Assembly: GCA_000727475.1 (NCBI GenBank)
Contig: KL647298.1
Coordinates: forward strand, 2,495,067-2,559,066
Source: Sarcocystis neurona
Taxonomy: Eukaryota; Apicomplexa; Conoidasida; Eucoccidiorida; Sarcocystidae
DNA: 64,000 nucleotides
Reading direction: 5' to 3'
The translations under genes and the position numbers were made by a program. Below are positions 10,901 through 19,488 of this stretch, one piece after another (position 1 is the stretch's first letter; each line of letters opens with the position of its first letter). Under the pieces are notes generated by a model. It was not told where the DNA came from, made no database searches, and saw only the letters and a list, made by a program, of their open reading frames with translations.

Positions 10901-13900
10901 TTTCAGCTGCACAGACCTGTCGCTCTGCATGCAACGAAGGACTTTTTTTCCTTGCGCGGAAGGAGGTAGCGACACTCGGTGGACAGGCTGGTCTTTCTAC
11001 GTTTAAGGAGCTGCGTCCTTTTCTTGCGTGGCTTCTTCTCTGCTGCAGTAGAATGTCTCGTTGGTCGATTCTTCTTCTCCCATGGTGTCAGCTTTCTTCT
11101 TTGACTGCTGCTGCTGCGGAGCAGGAGGAGGAGCATATGTGGGCCTTTGTGCCTGCTGTTTCTCTTCTTCGCCTGACCGGTGCTGCTGTGGAGGACCTTT
11201 TCGCCTGTCCCTTCTCTGACTGCTGCTGCTGCAGAGAGAAGGAGCATGTGTGGGCCTTTTTGCCCGCTTCCTTCTTTCTTCATCTGCTGCTGCAGAGAAG
11301 GACAAGCGTATGTGGGGCTTTCTGGCTGTCCCTTCTTTTCTTCGTCGAACTGCTGCTGCTGCTGCAGAGGACCACGTGAGCCTCTCTGCCGGCGCTTCTC
11401 GTCTGCTGCTCCTGATGGCGGGAGCGTGCCGCGCGTCCTCATCCGTAGGCATGCCATTTCCTCTTCGAAACTACCCGCCGTCCGTTCTTTCTTGTACAGC
11501 CTTCAGCTGTTCTTTTCTTCTCCCGTGAGAGTCTAGAATTTTCCAAAGTTCTTCGTAATTATTCAGAATTCCCTTCTCTCGTGAATATCCCTGTGCTTTG
11601 GATGGCTGAAGACTGGCCCTCCTGTTGCTCCTGTCCGAGACAGAACACCACGAGCACCACCTCTTGCTCAGTTTACACCAGCTTCTCTGCAATTTTCTCG
11701 CCTCGTGGGGTGCCACCTTGTCCAGGATATTCATCTCCTCTCTATTCTTTGCGCGTCTTTGTATGGCATACTCGTTTCTTCTGTAACCAAGGAAGACCCT
11801 GCCGCTGCGTTGGTGTTGCCTGCCTGTCTTTGCTCGTTTTCTCTGGCGTGGGGAAGTCACTCCCCCTTTTTTGTGTCCTTTCCTCGTTTTTTTCTCCCGC
11901 GCTGCTGCTCCGTCAAGGCCGGGGTGTCTCGCTGTGTGGGTCCTTCATCTGTTGACTCAAAAATTGTCGACCAGAAATGGAGAGTGACCCGCCCCTGCTT
12001 TTGAAGAAGTCAACGCTCTCTCGGTGTCGCATTGTTGCTGCTCCTGCAGGCGGTGCGCGCTGGGCGACGGGTGCGTGTGCCGCTGCACTGCATCTACGTC
12101 GAGGAGTGGCTTCACGCGCCGCTGGTAAGTCACCTCCACTAGCAGCAGCAGCAGTCATGCGGCTTGGTAAAAGGAGAAGCTTCATGAAATGTGGAGAAAA
12201 ACAGCGCCCCTGGATGGCTGGGCACGTCGCAGGGATGCGTCTTCCCCTGCGCCTAGAGTAGGGTGTCGCAATTTTGCATGGCCTCCTGTACGTGTCTTCT
12301 CTCGACAAAAGAGAGTAGCACGTGTATATCATGCTATACACGTACATATATCTAAAGATGCGTACATGCCTTTTTCTGCCTCATGTATATGTATGTGCAT
12401 GCATGTACCGATGTGCCGCTGGTATCTACCTCTGTAGGGGTATATGAGTATACGTATATATATATATATATATTCATGTATGCTCGATTGTGTGCACGCA
12501 TGTATTGAGGCGAGTTTGTATGTATGTACGGGTGTGTGTTGTTATATTTGTATTATACGTGTACGTATGTATGTATGTATGGATGGATGTATGCACGTGT
12601 ATCCTTGGGGGACACGTGTGTGTGCGTGTGTCTACGGGAGGCTGCTTGCTGAGCGAGCGGCTTTTTCTTCTGCCAGTGGAGAGAGAAGAAGAGGCCACCG
12701 GCAGCATTTCTTCTTGCAGACAGATGTGTGTGTCTGCAAGTGGTTCACTACGATTAGACACGTCACACGTGTGGGTATTCAAAGATAGACAGAGGGACAC
12801 CCGGCTCCTCTTGGTCGGCTTGCAGACACGAGTGTCTAGAATCGACTCATGTGTATTTCCTCTGAGTGGGAGATCATTCCTCAGAATTCCTCGACGCACG
12901 AAACAGAGCTCTTCTTGGTATACCTTCTCATACACAAGTACTATTACTCTTCTTTTTCCCTATATATATATGTATATGTGTAGGGGGACAAGTTGGTGGG
13001 GACGTGTGGAGTGCGCGTCGCGCGTGTATGTGTAGACGCATGCAGAGTTGTCCGAGGTGTGACCCGCCCTCCGTATTTTTGTGTTTTTCTCTTGCAGTCT
13101 CTCTTCCATCATCGCTTTCCCACTCTCTTCCTATATACACATATATGTCTAGCCATGTCTATGTATGTAGACACGTGGACGATCTCCCTGTCATTACTTG
13201 AAGACACATATGGTGGTTCCTACACGCACGTGTAAATATACATGTCTTTGGAGTTTCTACTCCCCAGTCCACCTCGAAGCAAACGAACGACGATTTGGGC
13301 AAGAGAAACGTACTCGTGCGGCCGGTCTCCAGAGAAGTATCCGTAGAAGCAGCCGTAGGCCACACATACGTACACAGAAACAGCTGCAAAAACGTGTGTG
13401 TGTATACACACACCTGCACAGGTATAGATCTACGCTTCGAGGACAGCTACATTTTTTGTCTTAGAAAGAACTGTAGGCCCCCTACCACACACACACACAC
13501 ACACCTACACAGACAAACCCGGGGAGAAATGTGTGTGTGTACATACGCCTGCTGGCTGCGTATGTATAGGTAGAAGCTTCTGATATAGCTACACTTACAC
13601 AAGCGTCGCAGTGTCTTCCTGTAGATTCTATGATAGAGTCCACAACTCTGTTGTTTGAATAGGTTCGTCTACGTACGTAGGTTATCTAACACAACCACTT
13701 GGCGTACTAGAGGTGTATACGTACCTACACGTATATATGTGTGCGTGTATACGTGACATGCGTGCACGTCTGTCAACATGTCCGTACATGAGTATCTGTG
13801 GGAATATATACATATGTGTATATTGCTGATCTGTGCGCATGCACACAGATGCCTTCCTGTCAACCTTTTTTGTGGCACGTGAATTTCCGCAGGAAGCTTT

Positions 13901-13958
13901 CCGGGAACACTGTGGTGTGCTGCTGCCTCCCGCTCATCTGGAACCGTACTGGCGGTGA
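1109..13958 (+). CDS. COQ4: ubiquinone biosynthesis protein COQ4, eight-exon gene
   Basis: COQ4 proteins act in the mitochondrial coenzyme Q biosynthesis complex on the matrix face of the inner membrane. Eight exons (join 1109-1974, 2840-2941, 4489-4600, 5960-6055, 7103-7144, 9283-9357, 12050-12124, 13893-13958) give 477 residues with consistent phases. Landmarks in family order are RHPDGRRVL, LRSLPPVTLG, YIRFMDGNGL, ELSYILTRYRQ, the metal-binding signature HDFLH (residues 362-366) with Glu378 (HDxxHx11E), EFFQTGLP, AVFGPLAAP, ELLPW, AVRAGRRVRVP and a C-terminal EEWLHAPLEAFREHCGV. Residues 1 to about 220 are a low-complexity N-terminal extension beginning MREFSTATAF, plausible as a mitochondrial presequence. 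Introns total 11.4 kb. The start is a choice: the frame is open upstream to base 2. The exon 5/6 junction is the least certain. Confidence 0.92.
1975..2839 (+). other. COQ4 intron 1
   Basis: From about 1990 to 2770 this is almost entirely TATATGTA/TACGTA microsatellite with TG-rich patches and scattered GCATGC. No coding signal seen. Confidence 0.8.
2840..2941 (+). CDS. COQ4: COQ4 exon 2
   Basis: Acceptor CCTGCAG at 2833-2839 and donor GTATGT at 2942. It encodes RHPDGRRVLREKPLLDAQ followed by SLDVAALRSLPPVTLG, matching the family stretch that in human COQ4 reads DPEGAQVL...LRSLPEGSLG. Phase 2 in, phase 2 out. Confidence 0.9.
3373..3520 (+). repeat. short tandem repeat in COQ4 intron 2
   Basis: About eight copies of an 18-bp unit of the type CAGCAGCTCCCCCATGCAG, with occasional TGCGTGCAA variants. 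It is open in several frames but encodes nothing conserved. Confidence 0.9.
4489..4600 (+). CDS. COQ4: COQ4 exon 3
   Basis: Acceptor TTTTCAG ending at 4488 and donor GTAGGA at 4601. It encodes GAYIRFMDGNGLHAGVRPP and RLVESPELSYILTRYRQ. The family equivalent is EYLRFLD...TRFVDDEELAYVIQRYRE. Ends in phase 0. Confidence 0.93.
4605..5230 (+). repeat. CAG-rich block at the start of COQ4 intron 3
   Basis: Irregular AGCAGCAGCA/GCAAGAAG repeats begin immediately after exon 3, followed by CTG runs on the plus strand from about 5240 to 5350. This is a second triplet strand switch. Confidence 0.9.
5365..5690 (+). repeat. six-copy degenerate ~55 bp repeat in COQ4 intron 3
   Basis: The motif CTRCAATACACRTACGTGGG recurs near 5367, 5415, 5467, 5531, 5576 and 5642, each followed by a TATGTA stretch of variable length. 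Confidence 0.75.
5960..6055 (+). CDS. COQ4: COQ4 exon 4, HDxxH metal-binding exon
   Basis: Acceptor TTATGCAG ending at 5959 and donor GTAAGT at 6056. It encodes LHDFLHVAYGMGISVEAE and then VALKLVEFFQTGLP. The His-Asp-x-x-His pair and the Glu eleven residues later are the COQ4 signature. An earlier AG (about 5936) would add eight in-frame residues that family members lack. Confidence 0.95.
6160..6835 (+). repeat. cluster of GTGTACGTACAC-type palindromes in COQ4 intron 4
   Basis: Perfect copies at 6290-6301, 6572-6585 and 6679-6692, with variants near 6168, 6451, 6485 and 6818. Each is bounded by unrelated unique sequence. See findings. Confidence 0.85.
7103..7144 (+). CDS. COQ4: COQ4 exon 5
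   Basis: Polypyrimidine tract and GCTGCAG precede 7103. It encodes ATLLAAVFGPLAAP, matching the family ILGAFFGP segment directly after the QTGLP motif. I end it before GTGATT at 7145. The frame stays open to 7507, so a later donor is possible. Confidence 0.7.
7480..7870 (+). repeat. CAG-rich block in COQ4 intron 5
   Basis: Interrupted AGCAGCAGC and GGCAGC units, open in several frames. No conserved peptide seen. Confidence 0.85.
8700..8745 (+). repeat. (CA)n microsatellite in COQ4 intron 5
   Basis: Run of CACACA with ATAC interruptions, followed by pyrimidine-rich sequence and then purine-rich sequence (9010-9290) up to exon 6. Confidence 0.9.
9283..9357 (+). CDS. COQ4: COQ4 exon 6
   Basis: Acceptor AGCAGCAG ending at 9282 and donor GTGAGA at 9358. 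It encodes VFLQELNRKEVLYPRH and then ALLTELLPW, corresponding to the family LVSELIPW segment. The 5' border is tentative because the human protein is about eleven residues shorter here. Confidence 0.75.
9570..10190 (+). repeat. three-copy long-period repeat in COQ4 intron 6
   Basis: The block TGTATCTGCRTGGGACTGTA with a CTCTCTCTCT(AT)n tail recurs near 9594, 9771 and 10031, at spacings of about 177 and 260 bp. The TATATGTA linkers between copies differ in length. Confidence 0.75.
11100..11380 (+). repeat. degenerate repeat in COQ4 intron 6
   Basis: Four to five imperfect copies of CTGCTGCTGCRGAG followed by GAGCATRTGTGGGCCTTT-like sequence, near 11107, 11221, 11288 and 11351. The rest of 10200-12049 is unique sequence in which I see nothing coding. 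Confidence 0.65.
12050..12124 (+). CDS. COQ4: COQ4 exon 7
   Basis: Acceptor CTCCTGCAG ending at 12049 and donor GTAAGT at 12125. It encodes AVRAGRRVRVPLHCIYVEEW and LHAPL, matching family AVQNGRR...LNLYYERRWEQSL. Phase 0 at both ends. Confidence 0.93.
12300..13890 (+). other. COQ4 intron 7 content
   Basis: TATGTA/CATGTA microsatellite (12320-12600), TG/CA repeats (13480-13510 and elsewhere) and mixed unique sequence. No conserved peptide found between exons 7 and 8. Confidence 0.6.
13893..13958 (+). CDS. COQ4: COQ4 exon 8 (C-terminal, with stop)
   Basis: Acceptor TTTCCGCAG ending at 13892. It encodes EAFREHCGVLLPPAHLEPYW plus Arg, then TGA at 13956-13958. EAFREHCGV fits the family C-terminus (RALREELGI in human). 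Phase 0 follows exon 7 without adjustment. Confidence 0.88.
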   Translation, partial: EAFREHCGVLLPPAHLEPYWR

Positions 13959-13964
13959 AGCGTG

Positions 13965-14260
13965 AGATGCAGAAGAGAGACCCCTTTCCCTGCACAGAGG
14001 TGCAGCAAGACAGAGTTGTGACGCGTCGTCCCCAGCTGCGAAGAGCAGCTTTTCCTTCTGTATTGATGTGTGGGGGGCATTCTCGCGCAGATGCAGAAAA
14101 AGACGCGTGCCCCTTCACAGACGTGCGGCAGGACGGAGTCGTCGTGTGCGTCGTCCTGAACTATGAAGGCCCCCTTTCTCTCTGTATTGATGTGCGGGGT
14201 GTCCTCGCGCAGCCGCAGAAGAAAGACCCGTTCTCATGCACCGAGGTGCAGCAATAGGCA
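13965..14260 (+). repeat. ~120-128 bp tandem repeat directly after the COQ4 stop
   Basis: Three degenerate units, each with GCAGAAR...GACCC.TT.C and then CACAGAGGTGCAGCAAGACAG-like sequence, start near 13968, 14093 and 14215. The first starts within about 10 bases of the COQ4 stop codon. Confidence 0.8.
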
Positions 14261-14299
14261 GTCGTGCGTCTTTTCCCCCTGCATTTAGGGCCAGCTGTC

Positions 14300-14480
14300 G
14301 TCGGGCGTTTGCCCGGATAGTTCGAACACTTCTTCCTCGTCTGCATGCGAGATGACATGCGTGTTTCCTGAAAAGTGCGAACGCTTCTTTTTTGTTTGTT
14401 TTTTGCGTGCGAGATGGTACGCGTGCTGCCCGGATGGCTGGGTCATTTTTCCTCGTCTATTCGCATGCGAAATTACATGC
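14300..14480 (+). repeat. ~60 bp degenerate repeat
   Basis: Three copies of GCATGCGARATKACATGCGT-like sequence, each followed by a T-rich stretch, near 14343, 14407 and 14461. Confidence 0.6.
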
Positions 14481-14994
14481 GTTTTACGGCTGGTTCTCAT
14501 TCTGCTGCTGCAGAGAAGTGCACAACTCTTCTCTGGGCGGTGCCTGCGCGACGTGCGCAGGAAAGACAACACTGTTCATGTGCATGCCTCCGCAGCAGCA
14601 GACACGTCCTGCAGTCTCTCCTTGCTGTACTTCAAGACAGAAATATGGGCGACTGGCAGGCGACGTCCTGTCTGCTGCAGAGGAGAAGGCCTTGTTGCCG
14701 AATACAAACACATTTAGGTGTCGGCGACGTAAAGGAGCTGCGTCTTGCAGTTCCCCGTACTACCTCTCTTCACGAATCTTCCCGGTGTCGTCCACACCGC
14801 GTCGTCTTCTGGCATTTATGACGAGGCTCAGAAAGTTCCTTTGCACGTTTGTATGTGTGTGCCTGGCTGCATATGGGGTGGTGCCACCGGCAACTGGCTA
14901 CGAGCTGTAGAGCTGCAGTCAACTTTGAAGAGGCACGTGCAGTAGACACAAAAACGTCTTGCAGACAGGTCGCTTGTTGCAGTGTACAGATATA

Positions 14995-15510
14995 TTATCT
15001 GCGGGAGCATATCTTGACAAATCGTTGGGACCCAGATATGTTTTCATGCCGCACGTTGCCCGAAAGATTGCATGCTTGTGCACGGGGATTTATCGCTGTA
15101 AACTTCCTCGGCGTACAAGTTCGTCTACTGGAGAATCTTTGTGTATAAGCTGCTACAAGACAGGGGAAGCAGTTGTAGACGTAGTAGTCTAAACTCCCAT
15201 ACAACAGCGTGGGGTTCGCTCGCGTACCGTCCTCGAAGAACGTGGCACACACGTCCGCACTGATGTATGCTTCGACCGAGCAGGGTGGCAGTTGCCGTGA
15301 TGTGGAATGGCCCTCTGTGTCCGAAGGGGGGGCCCTGTTGCTTATGGGCAGGGACAAAGTGTTTGCTGCATGCGGACGCATTTTTACTCCTGCAAAAAGT
15401 ATTTGCTGAGAAGGCCTGTTTTCCTCGGAAAGGAAGAACAAACCCGACACCTGTGACGCTGGCTTTCTGAGAGGCAGAAAGGTGGACTTGTTCCTTGCAG
15501 CCGAGCGCAT
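14995..15510 (-). CDS. low-confidence open frame, 171 residues
   Basis: Opens with ATG at 15510 on the minus strand. It has no low-complexity runs and a mixed, protein-like composition (for example ILFAGVKMRPHAANTLSLPI and YISADVCATFFEDGTRAN). I recognise no family, and the other two minus frames are partly open too. It could be an exon, part of a 3' untranslated region, or chance. Confidence 0.2.
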   Translation of the reverse strand: MRSAARNKSTFLPLRKPASQVSGLFFLSEENRPSQQILFAGVKMRPHAANTLSLPISNRAPPSDTEGHSTSRQLPPCSVEAYISADVCATFFEDGTRANPTLLYGSLDYYVYNCFPCLVAAYTQRFSSRRTCTPRKFTAINPRAQACNLSGNVRHENISGSQRFVKICSRR

Positions 15511-17615
15511 GCGCCTCAATCGAACCCACACTCTCTCCCAGTCACGTACTCTACGCGGGACAGCTACTCACTCAAACCCTGGATATATTGTATCATCGTT
15601 GTATATTACCACATTCTTTTTTATTACAATGTATCTACGTGCGCGTATACCTCACAGGATTGGCTAAGGGGGAGCGCTGCGGGTCTCCTGATGCACGTGC
15701 ACCCATATTTCGACCACTGCAAATGTACACAAACGGCCGTATACGTAGTGAACAACCATAAGCGAACACAGCAGTAGTCGGCAGACGCACTCTGCAACCA
15801 GCGCGCTGTACACAGCTTTTCAATGTGCTGCGCCGCCGCACGACAGGAGAGAAGCTCGACGACCTGCGGCATAGGTACCGCCGCAGAGATCCAGCAACAA
15901 ATCCATATTATTACTCTTTGCTACATGCGACACTGATTTGTGGGCGCAAGGACTGCTTCTACAGTCGTGCACGGCCCCCGACTTCTTCCTGCTTACGCAC
16001 CATACACATACGCGTATATCCATACGCAGTGGTGTAAACATCTGGACACATATCTGATACATACATGCGTAACTGCGTGTATCCACAGACATACACAGTA
16101 TCTACGCAGCCACGTCTACAACACGTAGCATCACCTCAGGTAGACGACTTCGACGGCTGACCGTAATTTTCGCAGCACGTGACGAAGCTGGCAGCCAAAA
16201 TGAGAACCTATCCTCTTCACGTCGTTTAAATGGAAGTGAAGCAGTTCACGAAACGGAGAAACGACATCCAACATGTTGTCGCCAGAGACCCCTCATGACG
16301 TTCGTTTAGTCGAAGGTGGCTCTTTATATCCTGTTGTAAAGTGCCGCAGTCTAGGCGTGTGTGCGTGAGTACACGTCACGTACACGTGCATGTGTGTACT
16401 TACAGACTTGTAAAAGTATGTGTTTCTATACGTCTATACCGGTACGGACGAAAAGATAAATAGCTGTCATACACTCACGCTGTTTCGTCCGTACCTGTGC
16501 ACATGTGTTTATACACATCTGTATGAAAGTGCTACACGCATTAATTCTTTATCCAGGAGCGCACAAGAATACTACGAAGACGCCGTCAGGACGTGAAAAA
16601 ACTGCCTCTCGCCATCTGTGGTGACACGCAGCTGTCGGCGGGTAGCAAGTTCCCACCAGTGCCATACTCTGTCAAAGTCTCTGCATGCAGCAGTCCCGGG
16701 GCACTGTACACAAAGCAAACCGAGCTGCTACCTTTTCACATCTTCCCTGCAGAGTGGCACACTTGTGTGTTTTTACGTGCCAAAACCCTATGGGGAAAGA
16801 AGCGACGGTGACTGCCCAGGTAGGTAATGTACGTAAATATAAATATGTATATACATACATACACTTATAGACGCACGCAATAAATTATATATAAATTATT
16901 GTATATAGGCGACGGTCTCAAAACAGCAATAATATTAATAGGAGGCTCCGTGGCTACGCAGCTTCGGCTAATGAACCTTTGATGTGTATACGTCCATTTT
17001 ATATACAGAGAGAGAAACGCCTACGTAGATGGTTACACATGCACTTGCTTCACCGTGTGTACGTATCCCTGTGTGTATCTTAAGTGTACGTAGCCCGCGT
17101 TTCCACTATCTCAAGCGTTTCTGAAAATTCTTCTTTGTGAGTTTTGAATAACTCTGCCAGGCAAAGTTGCGCGAATACTTAGCAGAACAGGCAGGTCTGC
17201 TGTTCGCATTGGTTGAACACGCGGGGGCAGCCACGTGGACGGTGCAGGCAGCACCTCACACGCTTAAGCCTCGTTCCTCCAGTCCTAGGGCATCTCTCCG
17301 CTATACAGACATAAGTGTATGAAGACATACATATATGTATATATACGTTCAGCACAACGCATATGCATATATGTGTATATTGGCATTGATAAAAAACTGT
17401 AGATAGGCGTATAGACGTATGCAGATATACGCGCATAAGCACGTGAATACGTGTAGCGAATACATGTTCATACACACGTGTAGCTATTGTGTACCTTTAG
17501 AAATATACACCGGCTTATGTATGCGTACATATGGATGAATAGCGTGTCCAAATGTTTTTCGTCTTCCTCTTTAACGAGTCTTTTTGAGACAGGGCGTGAT
17601 ATCCCGCGCGTCCTG

Positions 17616-18170
17616 TCAGACAAAAGGGCGGTGGCAAAGAGCCGGGAAGTTGGACGCTGCTACTGCTGCTGTTGCCATTGATGCTACTGTAGTCGTCCCC
17701 TGGAGGTTGCGAGCAGCGCCTTCACGTGCAGAGAGCTTTACAAACTTCCTGCTTAGCAGCAAGCTGCTGCTGCTGCAGGGGCTGCTGCTGCTACTGTTAC
17801 CTCGCGTTCCACTGACAGCGCTCCCGAGCTGTCTGCTGCCCCGGCGCGCGTAGCAAGCGTTGCTGCTGCTGCTGCTGCTCCTCGTGCAAGTGGTGCTAGT
17901 GCCACCGGTACTGGAGCAGGTGCTGCCGCTGTCGGCGCTGCCGTGGCTTGTGTTGCGAGATAAGACAGCAGGTGTACGTACACCGTACTGCAGTGCGCTC
18001 TGCGCCATAGTGGTACTGTGTGGGGTTGATGGAGCAGCAACCAGGTAGGAGGGAGGAGGCGCACCGTAGGTGTTGAGGTAGGCGTAGTCTTCATATAGAG
18101 ATACGACGTTCTCAGCAGCAGCGTCGAAGACACTGCGCTCCAAATATTCTTCGTAGTGATGGAGATGCGC
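17616..18170 (-). CDS. TUBE1: TUBE1 exon 12 (C-terminal)
   Basis: Acceptor CTGCTGCAG. It encodes [20 protein letters not shown] and [19 protein letters not shown], which end the conserved tubulin fold. About 145 further residues rich in Ser, Ala and Thr run to a stop at 17616. The extension contains the palindrome at 17971-17984. The true C-terminus could be earlier if another intron is present. Confidence 0.85.
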   Translation of the reverse strand, partial: AHLHHYEEYLERSVFDAAAENVVSLYEDYAYLNTYGAPPPSYLVAAPSTPHSTTMAQSALQYGVRTPAVLSRNTSHGSADSGSTCSSTGGTSTTCTRSSSSSSNACYARRGSRQLGSAVSGTRGNSSSSSPCSSSSLLLSRKFVKLSAREGAARNLQGTTTVASMATAAVAASNFPALCHRPFV

Positions 18171-19457
18171 CTGCAGCAGCACGTGTCGCGCTATATGTCC
18201 CTTGTGCATCTGTCTTACATTTCAGTCAGCTGTCCGCACTGCTGCAGCACTATACACTTGTTTTAAACTTTACTCTTGCACACCGTAAGAGAAATATCTG
18301 TGCGTGCGCTGCTGTCTCTTTACATATATCAAACCACACTAGACGTGACAGGCGGGTGGCGTGTAGCACGGTCTGCTGTTGTTTGTTGAAGGCGGCAGTT
18401 CTCCAGGAGAGGAGAACGGGTACAGAAATTCAGAAGAAAGCAAGGAAAAGTGAGAATATGTAGACCTGTGCAAGCGTGGACAGAATAGCGAAGGAACTGC
18501 GCGCTGCTTGTTGCCAAGCGAATCGCAGAGCTCAACAGCGATGCAGCGAAGCCTCATCTATGTTCAGACGTATACACAAATGCGTATACATACATACACA
18601 TACATACACACATATGCATGCATACACGTGCATACGCTGATGCCCATACACACGTATGCATATATACATGCACATACATACATGTACATACATACCTGTA
18701 CATACACACAAGTAGATATATACAAGCACATACGTACAAGCACATACATACAAGTACACACATACAAGTACATGCATACAAGTACATACATACAAGTACA
18801 TGCACACATATATACATGCATAAATACATACATACATGCACATATATGTGTATACGTATATACATATACATACGTATAAACACCTACAAACATGTATATA
18901 TACACCCACGTATATATACATACATATATAGACACACGTATATATACACACGCATATATACCCACGTGTATATACACACGTGTATATACACACGTGTATA
19001 TACATGCATATAGGTACGTACGTATACTTACACACATACACGGATAACATACATACAGACATGCATACACACATACGTACATACGCACATAAATCCATCC
19101 ATACATATATACACATGAACGCGCACATATACATGCACATATGCAAAGACGTATTCAGGCTTGGTGCGGAGGAAGAGACACAGAGGCAGCGGGCGAGTGG
19201 CTACATAGAGAAGACCTCTTTCTGTGCACCGGAATTCAAAAGAAGAAGATGGGCCGATGCAGAAGACGGAAGCGGGGAGACCACACTTGCAGGTAAATAA
19301 AGAAGAAGAGGACGGAAAGGAGGTTCTGCTGGTACAAGAGGTGACTCTGAGATTCCAACAGAAGACAACGAGAAGACGAAGACACACGAGGAGGATAAAA
19401 AGACAACATTTTTTTCCTCTACATGCCTACACGTGTATGCGTAGATCAGGGCTATAC

Positions 19458-19488
<31 letters not shown>

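Larger units (their letters stand above)
13959..17615. other. spacer between convergent COQ4 and TUBE1
   Basis: Both genes end into this region. It holds tandem repeats (13965-14480), a low-confidence minus-strand frame (14995-15510), and otherwise unique sequence with short TACGTA tracts near 16370-16560 and 16840-17100. No RNA gene recognised. Confidence 0.7.

Noticed and set aside
18554..19146. Long Cys/Met/Val/Tyr and Tyr/Ile/His/Thr frames
   Set aside because: Translations of the TACATACA microsatellite in TUBE1 intron 11. All frames are open and no conserved peptide occurs.
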